Shown in pieces: positions 56,351 through 64,000 of a DNA stretch of 64,000 nt. A program made the position numbers and the translations under genes. The stretch's first letter is position 1, and every line of letters begins with the position of its first letter. The stretch covers positions 186,001-250,000 of the forward strand of contig NZ_BMVR01000010.1 of assembly GCF_014650815.1 (NCBI RefSeq). The letters are read 5' to 3'. Under the pieces are notes generated by a model. It was not told where the DNA came from, ran no database searches, and was given only the letters and a program-made list of their open reading frames with translations. This stretch comes from Streptomyces flavofungini. Its GTDB lineage: Bacteria; Actinomycetota; Actinomycetes; Streptomycetales; Streptomycetaceae.

Positions 56351-57876
56351 GCGGAGCCGGGACGCCGGGGACCGGAGCCGGGGCGCCCGGGACCGGCGGA
56401 CCCGGCCGGGTCACCCGTACCGGAGCCCTGCCGCCCGCGCCCACCGCGCCGCGGTCGGGGCCGACGCCGACATCGGCGTCCGCGCACGAGCCGTACGACG
56501 TCACCGTCATCGGCGCCGGTGTCGTCGGCACCGCCATCGCCCGCGAACTGGCCCGCCACCGGTTGCGCATCGCCGTGGTGGAGGCGGCGGACGACGTGGG
56601 CGAGGGCACCTCCAAGGCCAACACGGCCATCCTGCACACCGGCTTCGACGCGGTGCCCGGCTCCCTGGAGGCCCGGCTCGTCCGCGAGGGGCAGCGCCGT
56701 CTCGCCGCGTACGCCGCCGAGTGCGGCATCCCCGTGGAGCGGGTCGGCGCGCTCCTGGTCGCCTGGGACGAGGAGCAGCTCGCCGCGCTGCCCGCCCTCC
56801 GGTCGAAGGCCGGGCGCAACGGCTACGACAGGACGGTCCTCCTGGACGCCGCCGAGCTGCGCGCCCGCGAACCGCACCTGGGCCCCGGCGCGCTCGGCGC
56901 CCTCGAAGTGCCGGACGAGAGCATCATCTGCCCCTGGACGACCCCCCTCGCGTACGCCACCCAGGCCGTGCGCTCCGGCGTGGACCTGCACCTCAACTGC
57001 CGCCTGACGGACGCCGGTCCGGCCGCGCCCGGCGCCGGGCCGCGGACGCTCACCACGAGCCGCGGCGAGCTGCGCACCCGCTACCTCGTCAACGCCGCGG
57101 GCCTGCACGCCGACACCGTCGACCGGATGCTCGGCCACGACACGTTCACGGTCACCCCGCGCCGCGGCCAGCTCATCGTCTTCGACAAGCTCGCCCGCGG
57201 CCTCGTCGACCACATCCTGCTGCCGGTGCCGACCGCGCTCGGCAAGGGCGTCCTGGTCGCCCCCACGGTGTACGGCAACGTGCTCCTCGGGCCCACGGCG
57301 GAGGACCTGGACGACAAGCGGGCCACCGGCACCACCGCCGACGGCCTCGCCTGCCTGCGCGCGCGGGGCGCGCGCATCCTGCCCGCGCTCCTGGACGAGG
57401 ACGTCACCGCCGCCTATGCGGGTCTGCGCGCGGCCACCGAGGACGACGACTACCGGATCGCCCCCTGGCCCGACCAGCGCTACGTCACCGTCGGCGGCAT
57501 CCGCTCCACCGGCCTGACCGCGTCCATGGCCATCGCCGCGCACGTCACCGGCCTGCTCGCCGACTGCGGCCTCGACCTGGGCGAGCCGGGGGACCTCGCG
57601 CCCGTCACCATGCCCCACCTCGGCGAGCGCTTCCCGCGCCCCTACCAGCGGGCCGACCTGATCGCGGCGGACCCCGCGTACGGCACCCTCGTCTGTCACT
57701 GCGAGCGGGTCACGCGCGGCGAGATCCGCGACGCCCTCACCAGCACCGTGCCACCCGTCTCCGTCGACGGCCTGCGCCGCCGCACCCGGGCCCGCGGCGG
57801 CCGCTGCCAGGGCTTCTCCTGCGGTGCCGCCGTCCGCGCACTCCTCGAAGGACACGACCGCCTGGAGACGCGATGA
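56347..57876 (+). CDS. FAD oxidoreductase with [2Fe-2S] C-terminus (GlpA-like glycerol-3-phosphate dehydrogenase)
   Basis: The 509-residue protein has an N-terminal FAD Rossmann motif (YDVTVIGAGVVGTAIARELA) after a Gly/Pro-rich leader. The DAO-type core contains STKANTAILHTGFD-like sequence (GTSKANTAILHTGFDAVPGS). The C-terminal BFD-like domain has four Cys (LVCHCERVTRGE and RGGRCQGFSCGAA) for an iron-sulfur cluster. This layout matches GlpA-type dehydrogenases, which feed electrons to the membrane. Start GTG 56347 overlaps the kinase stop. The leader of about 45 residues before the Rossmann motif could mean a later start. Confidence 0.85.
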
Positions 57877-58871
57877 GGCCCGAGCGCACCGTGGACGTGC
57901 TGATCGTCGGCGCCGGACCCGCCGGGCTCGCGGCCGCCGCCGGACTCGCGGCGGCGGGCGTGGGCCGGGTCGAGGTCCTGGAGCGCGAGGAGCGGGCGGG
58001 CGGGGTGCCGCGCCACTGCCACCACGGCGGCTTCGGCGCCCGTACCTTCGCCGGTCTGACGGGTCCCGGCACGAGCGGGCCGCGGTACGCGCGGGCCCGC
58101 GTCGACGCGGCCCTGCGCGCGGGCGCGAGCGTCCGCACCGGCGTCACCGCCACCGGCTGGGCGGGACCGCTCACCCTCGACACGACCTCGCCCCGCGGCC
58201 TGGAACGCCTCACCGCGCGGGCCGTCGTCCTCGCCACCGGCGCCCGTGAACGCCCCCGCGCCGCACGCCTGGTGCCCGGCAGCCGCGCCGCGGGCGTCTA
58301 CACCACCGGTGAACTCCAGCAGGCCGTCCACCTGTACGGACAGCACATCGGGACCCGGGCCGTCGTCGTGGGCGCCGAGCCCGTCGCGTACGCGGCGCTC
58401 GACACGCTGCGCCGCGCGGGCGTCGAGGTGGCCGCCCAGGTGACGGCGGAGAGCCGCCACCGCGCCACGCCCTGGCGCGCCGCCGAGTCCCGCCTCCGGT
58501 ACGGCGTTCCGCTTCTCACCGGCGCGGCGGTCACCGAACTCGTCGGCAGGGGGCGGGTTTCCGCCGTGGGCGTGCGGCACCGCACCGGGCTCCTGGCCCA
58601 ACTGTCGTGCGACACCGTCGTTTTCACCGGTGACTTCGTTCCCGACCACGAACTGGCGCGCCGGGGCGGGGTGTCGCTCGCGCCCGGGACGCGGGGACCG
58701 GCGATCGACGCGGACTTCCGTACGGATATCCCCGGCGTCTTCGCGGTCGGGAATGTGGCGCACGCCGTCGAGCCCGCCGGGGCGGTCGCCGCGGAGGGAT
58801 GGCGCGCCGCGGTGTCGGTGCGCCGATATCTCTTGTCCGGGCGGTGGCCGTCCGTGGTGCGCGGGGTGTGA
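57873..58871 (+). CDS. FAD/NAD(P)-binding oxidoreductase, partner of the GlpA-like protein
   Basis: The 332-residue protein has two nucleotide-binding motifs (VDVLIVGAGPAGLAAAAGLA; GTRAVVVGAEPVAYAALDTL) and AVVLATGARERPRAARL, with an ending GVFAVGNVAHAVEPAGAVAA. It resembles the small flavoprotein partners of GlpA or of opine/HCN-type dehydrogenase complexes. It overlaps the preceding stop by 4 bp and should form a complex with that protein. Confidence 0.85.
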   Translation: MRPERTVDVLIVGAGPAGLAAAAGLAAAGVGRVEVLEREERAGGVPRHCHHGGFGARTFAGLTGPGTSGPRYARARVDAALRAGASVRTGVTATGWAGPLTLDTTSPRGLERLTARAVVLATGARERPRAARLVPGSRAAGVYTTGELQQAVHLYGQHIGTRAVVVGAEPVAYAALDTLRRAGVEVAAQVTAESRHRATPWRAAESRLRYGVPLLTGAAVTELVGRGRVSAVGVRHRTGLLAQLSCDTVVFTGDFVPDHELARRGGVSLAPGTRGPAIDADFRTDIPGVFAVGNVAHAVEPAGAVAAEGWRAAVSVRRYLLSGRWPSVVRGV

Positions 58872-59335
58872 GGACCCTCGGCGTCCTGTCGGTCGAATCG
58901 CCGTGCCGGATCTGAAGAATCGTTATTCGGCAACGCGATGGAAAAGGTTGTTTCTTCAAGTGCGTTGCTGACTCGAATTGCGCGATCGACTTTCGTCGCC
59001 GATACGTAAATGGGCGCGGGATTGATCGAACTGTGCGGCGTGGGGCACACGGGGCGTCGGGTTGCGGGGCGCATGTCCAAGATCCGCAACAAACTTGCGT
59101 AACTTCCCAACATATCCCAGGTCAAAGCGGGCGTGGAACCGCGTCTTTGCGCCATCAGGACATGCCGTTGGCAAAAGCGAGCAAAGGGAGTGCGTCAAAG
59201 AGTAACGCGCGGTCATAGTGGGGAATGTCTCCCTCTCTTTACTCACGCGGCACACAGCGAAAAGTCCAGGCGCGGCTCGGCCAACCTGGACCGGTGTTGT
59301 AGACGTCTTTCAGACCAGCGGCAGGGGGAGATCCA
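58872..59335. other. AT-richer intergenic region upstream of the second SARP gene
   Basis: This 464-bp gap separates the polyol operon from the SARP gene and is much less GC-rich than its surroundings, as expected for a regulated promoter or a recently acquired boundary. Small ORFs on both strands lack codon bias. No strong dyad was found. Confidence 0.5.
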
Positions 59336-60193
59336 GTGGCCATTGAGAATCAGTGTTGCCAGGGGGAGAGCGTGATGTCTGTGAAAACTGTTACGCATTT
59401 GACCAGTGAGTTGTCATTCAACATCCTCGGGCCCTTGGCGGTGTGGTCGACGCAGGGTCCACTGCCGCTCGGTCCGGCGCGCCAACGTGCCGTGCTGTCA
59501 ACTCTGTTGCTGGCACCGGGACAAGTGGTGGGCGCGGAACGGCTGACCGAGGCCATCTGGCCGGCCGGGCCACCCGGCAATGTGGTGGCCAGCCTGCACA
59601 GTTACGTCTCTCATCTGCGCCGTCAACTGGAACCCGACTGCCCGCCCCGGGGACGCAACCGGATCCTGCGCAGGGAGCCGCACGGCTACCTCCTCGCCGT
59701 CGCGCGGGAACGCGTCGACGCCTGCCGCTTCGAGAGCCAACTGCGCGACGGCCGCAGGCTGTTGCGGGACGGCAGGTACGCGGAGGCGAGCCGCACGCTC
59801 GGCGCGTCCCTGGCCCTGTGGCGCGGCGCGCCCTACGCCGAACTCGGCGACTACGAACCGGCCGTGCGCGAGGCGGCCCGCCTGGAGGAGCTGCGCCTCA
59901 TGACCTGGGAGGCGCTCTGGGAGGCCGAGCTGGCCTGGGGGCGGGACAACGGCACCGCCGTGGCCGAACTCGCCGCGCTGAGCGCGCGGTATCCGAACCG
60001 CGAACGGCTGGGCTGGCTCCTGATGGTCGCCCTGTGCGAGGTCGGCCGCCAGGCCGAAGCCGTGCGGGTCTACCACCGCATCCGCCGGGCGCTGGCCCAG
60101 GAGCTGGGCGTGGACCCGGGGCGGGAGCTGCGGGTCCTGTTCACGCGGATCCTCCGGGACGAGTCCGTCGGACGGATGTGCCTGCAGTACTGA
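59336..60193 (+). CDS. SARP-family pathway activator of a second biosynthetic cluster
   Basis: The 285-residue SARP has an OmpR-like DNA-binding domain (SFNILGPLAVWSTQGPLPLG, VVASLHSYVSHLRRQLEPDC, LRREPHGYLLAVAR) and a BTAD domain ending VYHRIRRALAQELGVDPGRE. Two starts are equally well served by identical Shine-Dalgarno sequences: GTG 59336 after AGGGGGAG (from 59323) and ATG 59375 after a second AGGGGGAG (from 59361). It points away from the polyol operon towards the AurF-like/DAHP genes. No TTA codon was seen. Confidence 0.9.
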   Translation: MAIENQCCQGESVMSVKTVTHLTSELSFNILGPLAVWSTQGPLPLGPARQRAVLSTLLLAPGQVVGAERLTEAIWPAGPPGNVVASLHSYVSHLRRQLEPDCPPRGRNRILRREPHGYLLAVARERVDACRFESQLRDGRRLLRDGRYAEASRTLGASLALWRGAPYAELGDYEPAVREAARLEELRLMTWEALWEAELAWGRDNGTAVAELAALSARYPNRERLGWLLMVALCEVGRQAEAVRVYHRIRRALAQELGVDPGRELRVLFTRILRDESVGRMCLQY

Positions 60194-60224
60194 ACGGCGC
60201 CCGCCGGGGCAGGGCCGGGCGTCG

Positions 60225-61742
60225 TCAGTTGATGCGCCGGTCCTGACCGATCCAGTACGGCTCCCGCAGCCTGCCCTTCTGGACCTTGCCGTTGGTGGTG
60301 CGGGGCAGGGCGGCCGCGAAGTCCACCGAGGTGGGCGCCTTGTAGCGGGCCAACTGCCGCTTGCAGTGGGCGATCAGCTCGTCCTCGGCGGGCGCGGCCC
60401 CCTCGGCGGGCACCACCACCGCCTTGACGGTCTCGCCCCACCGCTCGTCCGGCACCCCGATGACCGCGGCCTCGGCGACCGCCGGATGGCTGAGCAGACA
60501 GTCCTCGACCTCCACCGAGGACACGCTCTCGCCCCCGGTGACGATGACGTCCTTCAGCCGGTCGAACAGGGCGAGATGTCCCTCGTCGTCGAACGCGCCC
60601 ACATCACCGGTGCGGAACCACCCCTCGTCCAGCGCCGCCGCGTCGGCCCCCGCGTCCTGCCAGTAGCCGTCCAGGACCATGTTGGACCGGGCGAGCACCT
60701 CGCCCCGCGCCCCGGTGCGCAGCCGTACGCCCAGCGCGGGTGCTCCCGCCCGGGTCAGCCCCCCGCTCCCGGGCGCGCCCGGCGGACGCCGGTTGAAGGT
60801 GAGCATCGTCGTCTCCGTCAGGCCGTACACCTGGTGGAACTCCCAGCCCAGCTCGTGCTCCACCTGGCAGACCAGGCGCTCGCTGACGGGTGCGCCCGCG
60901 CACACCACCCGCACACTGCCGCGCCCCGGCACCTCGCCCGGCCACTGCCGCGCCGCCCGCAGCACCGCGTCCCACACGGCGGGCGCCCCGAACGCGAGGG
61001 TCACGCCGTGCTCCTCGACCCGCCGCAGGATCTCCGCGCCGTCGATCCGGCGCTGCAGCACCTGCTTCGCGCCGAGCCCGGCGAGCAGGAACGGCACCCC
61101 CCAGCCGTTGCAGTGGAACGTGGGCAGGGTGTGCAGATAGACGTCCTGCTCCCAGATCCGCGCGTGCACGCCGAACGTCATCGCGTTCAGCCATATGTTG
61201 CGGTGGGTCAGGGCCACCCCCTTGGGGCGCGCGGACGTCCCCGACGTGTAGTTGAGGGTCGCGACGGCGTTCTCGTCGGGCGCCGACCAGGGGCGCGGCG
61301 GCACGTCGTACCGCATGACCTGGGTGTCGGTCTGCTCGCCGAGCACGAACCGCTTCGGCCCCTCGACCGAGCCGAGCACGGCCTCCACGTCGGGGTCGAC
61401 GAACACGACCGAGGCGTCGCACTGCCGCAGGATGTACGCGATCTCCTCGGGCGTGAGCCGGAAGTTCACCGGGACGCAGATCCGGCCGCTCGCCGGGATC
61501 GCGTAGAGCAGCTCCAGGAGCCGGGCCGAGTTGGGGCTGACCACCGCGACCCGTTCGCCCGCGCCGATGCCGAGCGCGTCCAGACCCGCCTGCCAGGCCC
61601 GCACCCGCCGCAGCAGTTCGCCGTATGTCGTCGTCGGCACCGGGCGGGACGGCTGGTCCGGCTCGTCGACCAGGGCGGTGCGGGCAGCGGCGGCCGTCTC
61701 GGCGCGGTCGAGGAAGTCGGCCATCGTGAGCGGAACGAGCAT
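60225..61742 (-). CDS. Acyl-CoA ligase / AMP-dependent synthetase
   Basis: The 505-residue enzyme has the ANL motifs: LNYTSGTSARPKGVALTHRN, VYGLTETTMLTF, the EGWFRTGDVGAFDDEGHLAL segment, LKDVIVTGGESVSSVEVEDC and LPRTTNGKVQKGRL with the catalytic Lys. It resembles medium-chain or aryl acyl-CoA ligases. Convergent with the SARP gene and divergent from the AurF-like gene, it may supply an activated acid for the second cluster. GAGG precedes ATG 61742; ATG 61724 is an alternative start. Confidence 0.88.
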   Translation of the reverse strand: MLVPLTMADFLDRAETAAAARTALVDEPDQPSRPVPTTTYGELLRRVRAWQAGLDALGIGAGERVAVVSPNSARLLELLYAIPASGRICVPVNFRLTPEEIAYILRQCDASVVFVDPDVEAVLGSVEGPKRFVLGEQTDTQVMRYDVPPRPWSAPDENAVATLNYTSGTSARPKGVALTHRNIWLNAMTFGVHARIWEQDVYLHTLPTFHCNGWGVPFLLAGLGAKQVLQRRIDGAEILRRVEEHGVTLAFGAPAVWDAVLRAARQWPGEVPGRGSVRVVCAGAPVSERLVCQVEHELGWEFHQVYGLTETTMLTFNRRPPGAPGSGGLTRAGAPALGVRLRTGARGEVLARSNMVLDGYWQDAGADAAALDEGWFRTGDVGAFDDEGHLALFDRLKDVIVTGGESVSSVEVEDCLLSHPAVAEAAVIGVPDERWGETVKAVVVPAEGAAPAEDELIAHCKRQLARYKAPTSVDFAAALPRTTNGKVQKGRLREPYWIGQDRRIN

Positions 61743-62064
61743 GAGGCGTCCTCACAGTGGGGTCCCGGCGGAGCGCCGGGGACTGGGGAGTTGGATGGCG
61801 AACAGGGTCCGGGTCGGACGGTGACGAGGGTCCGGGAAGGTCGCTGCGCGTACGGAGGCCGTGCCGACGGCGGTGGTGATCACCCCGTGCGCGGGGGACG
61901 CCCGGGCGTCCGGGCCCGTGCCACCGCGGCCGTCGCCTCATCCTGGCATCCCCCGTCCGCATCCTGAAGTCCGCCCGGGCCGCCCCCAAGTCGCGTTCAA
62001 GAAACGGCCAAGTGCGGCCGGTGACGATGCACCGGCATCGCGGATCACGAGGCCGGGAGGGCTG
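61743..62064. promoter_or_regulatory. Divergent intergenic region between the acyl-CoA ligase and AurF-like genes
   Basis: This 322-bp gap should hold divergent promoters for the second cluster. No clear heptamer array or dyad was seen by eye. GGGAGG lies 4 nt before ATG 62065. Confidence 0.45.
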
Positions 62065-63078
62065 ATGGGCGAGGAGTCGGGCGTGGTGACGACCTGGGCG
62101 GCCAGAGGGTGGGCCGAGGAGGACGGCATCGGCAGCGCGACCCTGCGCCGCCTCGTGGAGGCGTGGCCGCGACGGGCCGCGGTGACGACCCGTCCCGGCG
62201 CCCTCGACGAGTCGGCCGGGTACGACCCCGGGCTGCCCGACTACCCGCTGCGGATGGCGCCGTTCGCCACCCACCCCCGCTTCCTCGCGGCCGCCCCCGA
62301 GCGGCGCGAGCGGGTCCTGACGGGCCTGTGGATCGGCTACAACGAGCGGGTCATCGCCACCGAACACCTCATAGCGGAGCCCGCATTCGACCTGGTCATG
62401 CGCGGAGTGTTCCCCGGCAGCGACCACCCCCTGATGCGCCAGGGCGTGCAGCAGGCCGTCGTCGACGAGAGCTTCCACACGTACCTGCACATGCTCGCCA
62501 TCTCCCGCACCCGGGAGCTGCGCGGCGTGCGCAGCAGGCCCGAGCAGCCCCGGCTCGTCACCTACCGGCGGCTGCGCGAGGTGCTCGCGGCGATGCCGGA
62601 GCAGTGGGAACGGGACGTCGCCGTCCTGGTGTGGGGGGCGGTCGCCGAGACCTGCATCAACTCCCTGCTCGCGCTGCTCGCCAGGGACGACTCGATCCAG
62701 CCCATGCACTCCCTGATCACCACGCTGCACCTGCGGGACGAGACGGCGCACGGCTCCATCGTCATCGAGGTCGTCCGGGAGCTGTACGCCCGCATGAACG
62801 CCGGGCAGCGCGCCACCCTGGTGCGCTGTCTGCCGCTCGCCCTGGACGCGTTCGCCGAGCAGGACCTCTCCACGCTCCGGCTCGAACTGGTCACCGCGGG
62901 CATCGAGGGCGCCGACGAGATCGTGGCCGACGTGCGGGCGACGCCCGGCGGACGGCGGCTCGTCCGTGACTTCTCCGGCGCCCAGCGGATGGTGGAGCAG
63001 CTGGAGATCGCCGACGCGGTCGACTTCGACTTCCCCGAACGGCCCGAGTGGTCGCCCGGCGTGGGGCGGCAGCGATGA
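62065..63078 (+). CDS. AurF-like diiron N-oxygenase
   Basis: AurF-type enzymes oxidise aryl amines to hydroxylamines, nitroso or nitro groups. The 337-residue helical protein has two DExxH motifs for a diiron centre (DESFH, 134-138; DETAHG, 225-229) and a further Glu in GYNERVIATEHL, the pattern of the p-aminobenzoate N-oxygenase family. The adjacent DAHP synthase makes a shikimate-derived arylamine substrate plausible, but this is inference. ATG 62065 has GGGAGG upstream. Confidence 0.85.
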   Translation: MGEESGVVTTWAARGWAEEDGIGSATLRRLVEAWPRRAAVTTRPGALDESAGYDPGLPDYPLRMAPFATHPRFLAAAPERRERVLTGLWIGYNERVIATEHLIAEPAFDLVMRGVFPGSDHPLMRQGVQQAVVDESFHTYLHMLAISRTRELRGVRSRPEQPRLVTYRRLREVLAAMPEQWERDVAVLVWGAVAETCINSLLALLARDDSIQPMHSLITTLHLRDETAHGSIVIEVVRELYARMNAGQRATLVRCLPLALDAFAEQDLSTLRLELVTAGIEGADEIVADVRATPGGRRLVRDFSGAQRMVEQLEIADAVDFDFPERPEWSPGVGRQR

Positions 63079-63153
63079 GGCCGCCGGACGCGGCACCGAC
63101 GACGCCGCCGGACTCCGTCCCGCACCGCCGCCACGGCGCAGAAAGGTGACCCG

Positions 63154-64000
63154 ATGATCGTTGCCCGCCTCCATCCCGACGTGCTGATCGACGAGCAGAG
63201 CAGGCTGACCGAGGTGTGGCGGCAGCGCGGACACCGGTCGTTCCACTGCCGGGCCGGCCGCCACACCCTCGTCACCTTCCCCGACCTCGCCGCGGCCTCG
63301 CCGCAGGGCCGGGAGTTCCTGGCCCTGCTGGGTACCACCGGCGCGGTCGAGTCGGTCGTCGACAGCACCGACGCGCCGCCGCTCGGCAGCCTGGCCGCCA
63401 CGGGCGAGCCGAGCGCCGTGCGCGTGTCGGACGACTGCACCGTGGGCGGCGGGCGCTTCACCTGGATCGCCGGGCCGTGTGCCGTGGAGAGCGAGGCCCA
63501 ACTCCTCGGCGTGGCACGGGCGGTGCGGGAGCGGGGCGCGCATCTGCTGCGGGGCGGCGCGTTCAAGCCCCGCACCTCGCCGTACGCGTTCCAGGGGATC
63601 GGCAAGGACGGGCTCGACCTGCTGCGGGCGGCGGCCGCCGAGACCGGGCTCGGCGTCGTCACGGAGGTCGTCGACGCCGCGCACGTCGAGGCCGTCGCCG
63701 AGGTCGCGCACGTCCTGCAGATCGGCGCCCGCAACGCGCAGAACTTCGCGCTCCTGCACGAAGTGGCCCTGACCGGCCGCCCGGTGCTCCTGAAGCGGGG
63801 CTTCGGCTGCACCGTCCCGGAGTGGCTGCACGGCGCCGAGTACCTGCTCGCGGCGGGCAACGGCAAGGTGCTCCTGTGCGAGCGCGGCGTCCGGGCCCAC
63901 GGCGACTCGACCCGCTTCACCCTCGACATCAGCGCCGTGCCGCTCGCGAAGCGCCTCAGCCACCTCCCGGTGATCGTCGACCCCAGCCACGCGTGCGGCC
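63154..64000 (+). CDS. 3-Deoxy-7-phosphoheptulonate (DAHP) synthase, 5' part (cut by edge)
   Basis: This enzyme makes DAHP from PEP and erythrose 4-phosphate, the entry to the shikimate pathway. Residues 1 to about 75 look like the ferredoxin-like regulatory domain of the AroF/AroA type Ib class. The barrel shows WIAGPCAVESEAQLLGVAR, LRGGAFKPRTSPYAFQGIG, LLKRGFGCTVPEWLHGAEYL and IVDPSHACG before the window ends. A DAHP synthase next to an N-oxygenase and a SARP gene is a common way for a cluster to raise aromatic precursor supply. Confidence 0.92.
   Translation, partial: MIVARLHPDVLIDEQSRLTEVWRQRGHRSFHCRAGRHTLVTFPDLAAASPQGREFLALLGTTGAVESVVDSTDAPPLGSLAATGEPSAVRVSDDCTVGGGRFTWIAGPCAVESEAQLLGVARAVRERGAHLLRGGAFKPRTSPYAFQGIGKDGLDLLRAAAAETGLGVVTEVVDAAHVEAVAEVAHVLQIGARNAQNFALLHEVALTGRPVLLKRGFGCTVPEWLHGAEYLLAAGNGKVLLCERGVRAHGDSTRFTLDISAVPLAKRLSHLPVIVDPSHACG

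Noticed and set aside
60604..63990. A 1,128-residue minus-strand frame over the right end
   Set aside because: It runs opposite the AurF-like and DAHP synthase genes and out of frame with the acyl-CoA ligase; the translation is low complexity.

Overview
The window looks like a Streptomyces chromosome arm or close relative: very high GC, G/C-biased third codon positions, rare TTA (bldA-type) codons, SARP regulators, and many genes coupled by 4-base stop/start overlaps. No RNA gene, CRISPR array, insertion sequence or phage gene was seen.

Region 1 (1 to about 20,040) is the regulatory-side half of a prodiginine (red, undecylprodigiosin-type) cluster. Its gene order matches my recollection of the S. 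coelicolor red cluster: redL (cut by the left edge), redM, redN, redO, an ACP (redQ-like) and redP on the minus strand; a second ACP, redR, a kinase-like gene, redU, redV and redZ on the plus strand; redY, redW, redX and redD on the minus strand. RedM, RedO and RedW make pyrrolyl-2-carboxyl-PCP from proline. RedX and RedN turn it into the bipyrrole. RedP, RedR and the ACPs supply the fatty chain that RedL activates and converts into the alkylpyrrole precursor. RedU activates the carrier proteins. RedZ and RedD regulate. The late genes (redK, J, I, H, G, F) would lie beyond the left edge. Unusual points: two divergent paralogous ACPs, a Ser-less ACP-like domain in RedL, two TTA codons in redM, long in-frame codon repeats, and SARP-like heptamer arrays in two promoter regions.

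Region 2 (20,400-31,400) holds a TetR/ABC-2 transporter operon whose regulator mRNA may be leaderless, a family 2 encapsulin with a cyclic-nucleotide-binding insert paired with a cysteine desulfurase cargo, an MscS channel, an AraC regulator, a coupled SPFH/NAD-kinase-like pair and a DUF574-type methyltransferase.

Region 3 (31,600-38,100) is a sugar-import and catabolism locus: ROK repressor, ABC solute-binding protein, two permeases and two Gfo/Idh oxidoreductases.

Region 4 (38,100-54,500) holds an nSTAND-type NTPase with 14 WD40 repeats, a TerD-CAP-CAP fusion preceded by three tandem mini-ORFs, a radical SAM/SDR/GNAT group, a TTA-containing HTH regulator next to a TTA-containing secreted M4-M28-CBM double protease, an APC permease, and a hypothetical gene broken by a 14-bp tandem duplication.

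Region 5 (54,500-58,900) is a three-gene kinase/dehydrogenase operon resembling glycerol or sugar-alcohol catabolism. Region 6 (59,300 to the right edge) starts a second biosynthetic cluster: SARP activator, acyl-CoA ligase, AurF-like diiron N-oxygenase and DAHP synthase (cut by the edge).
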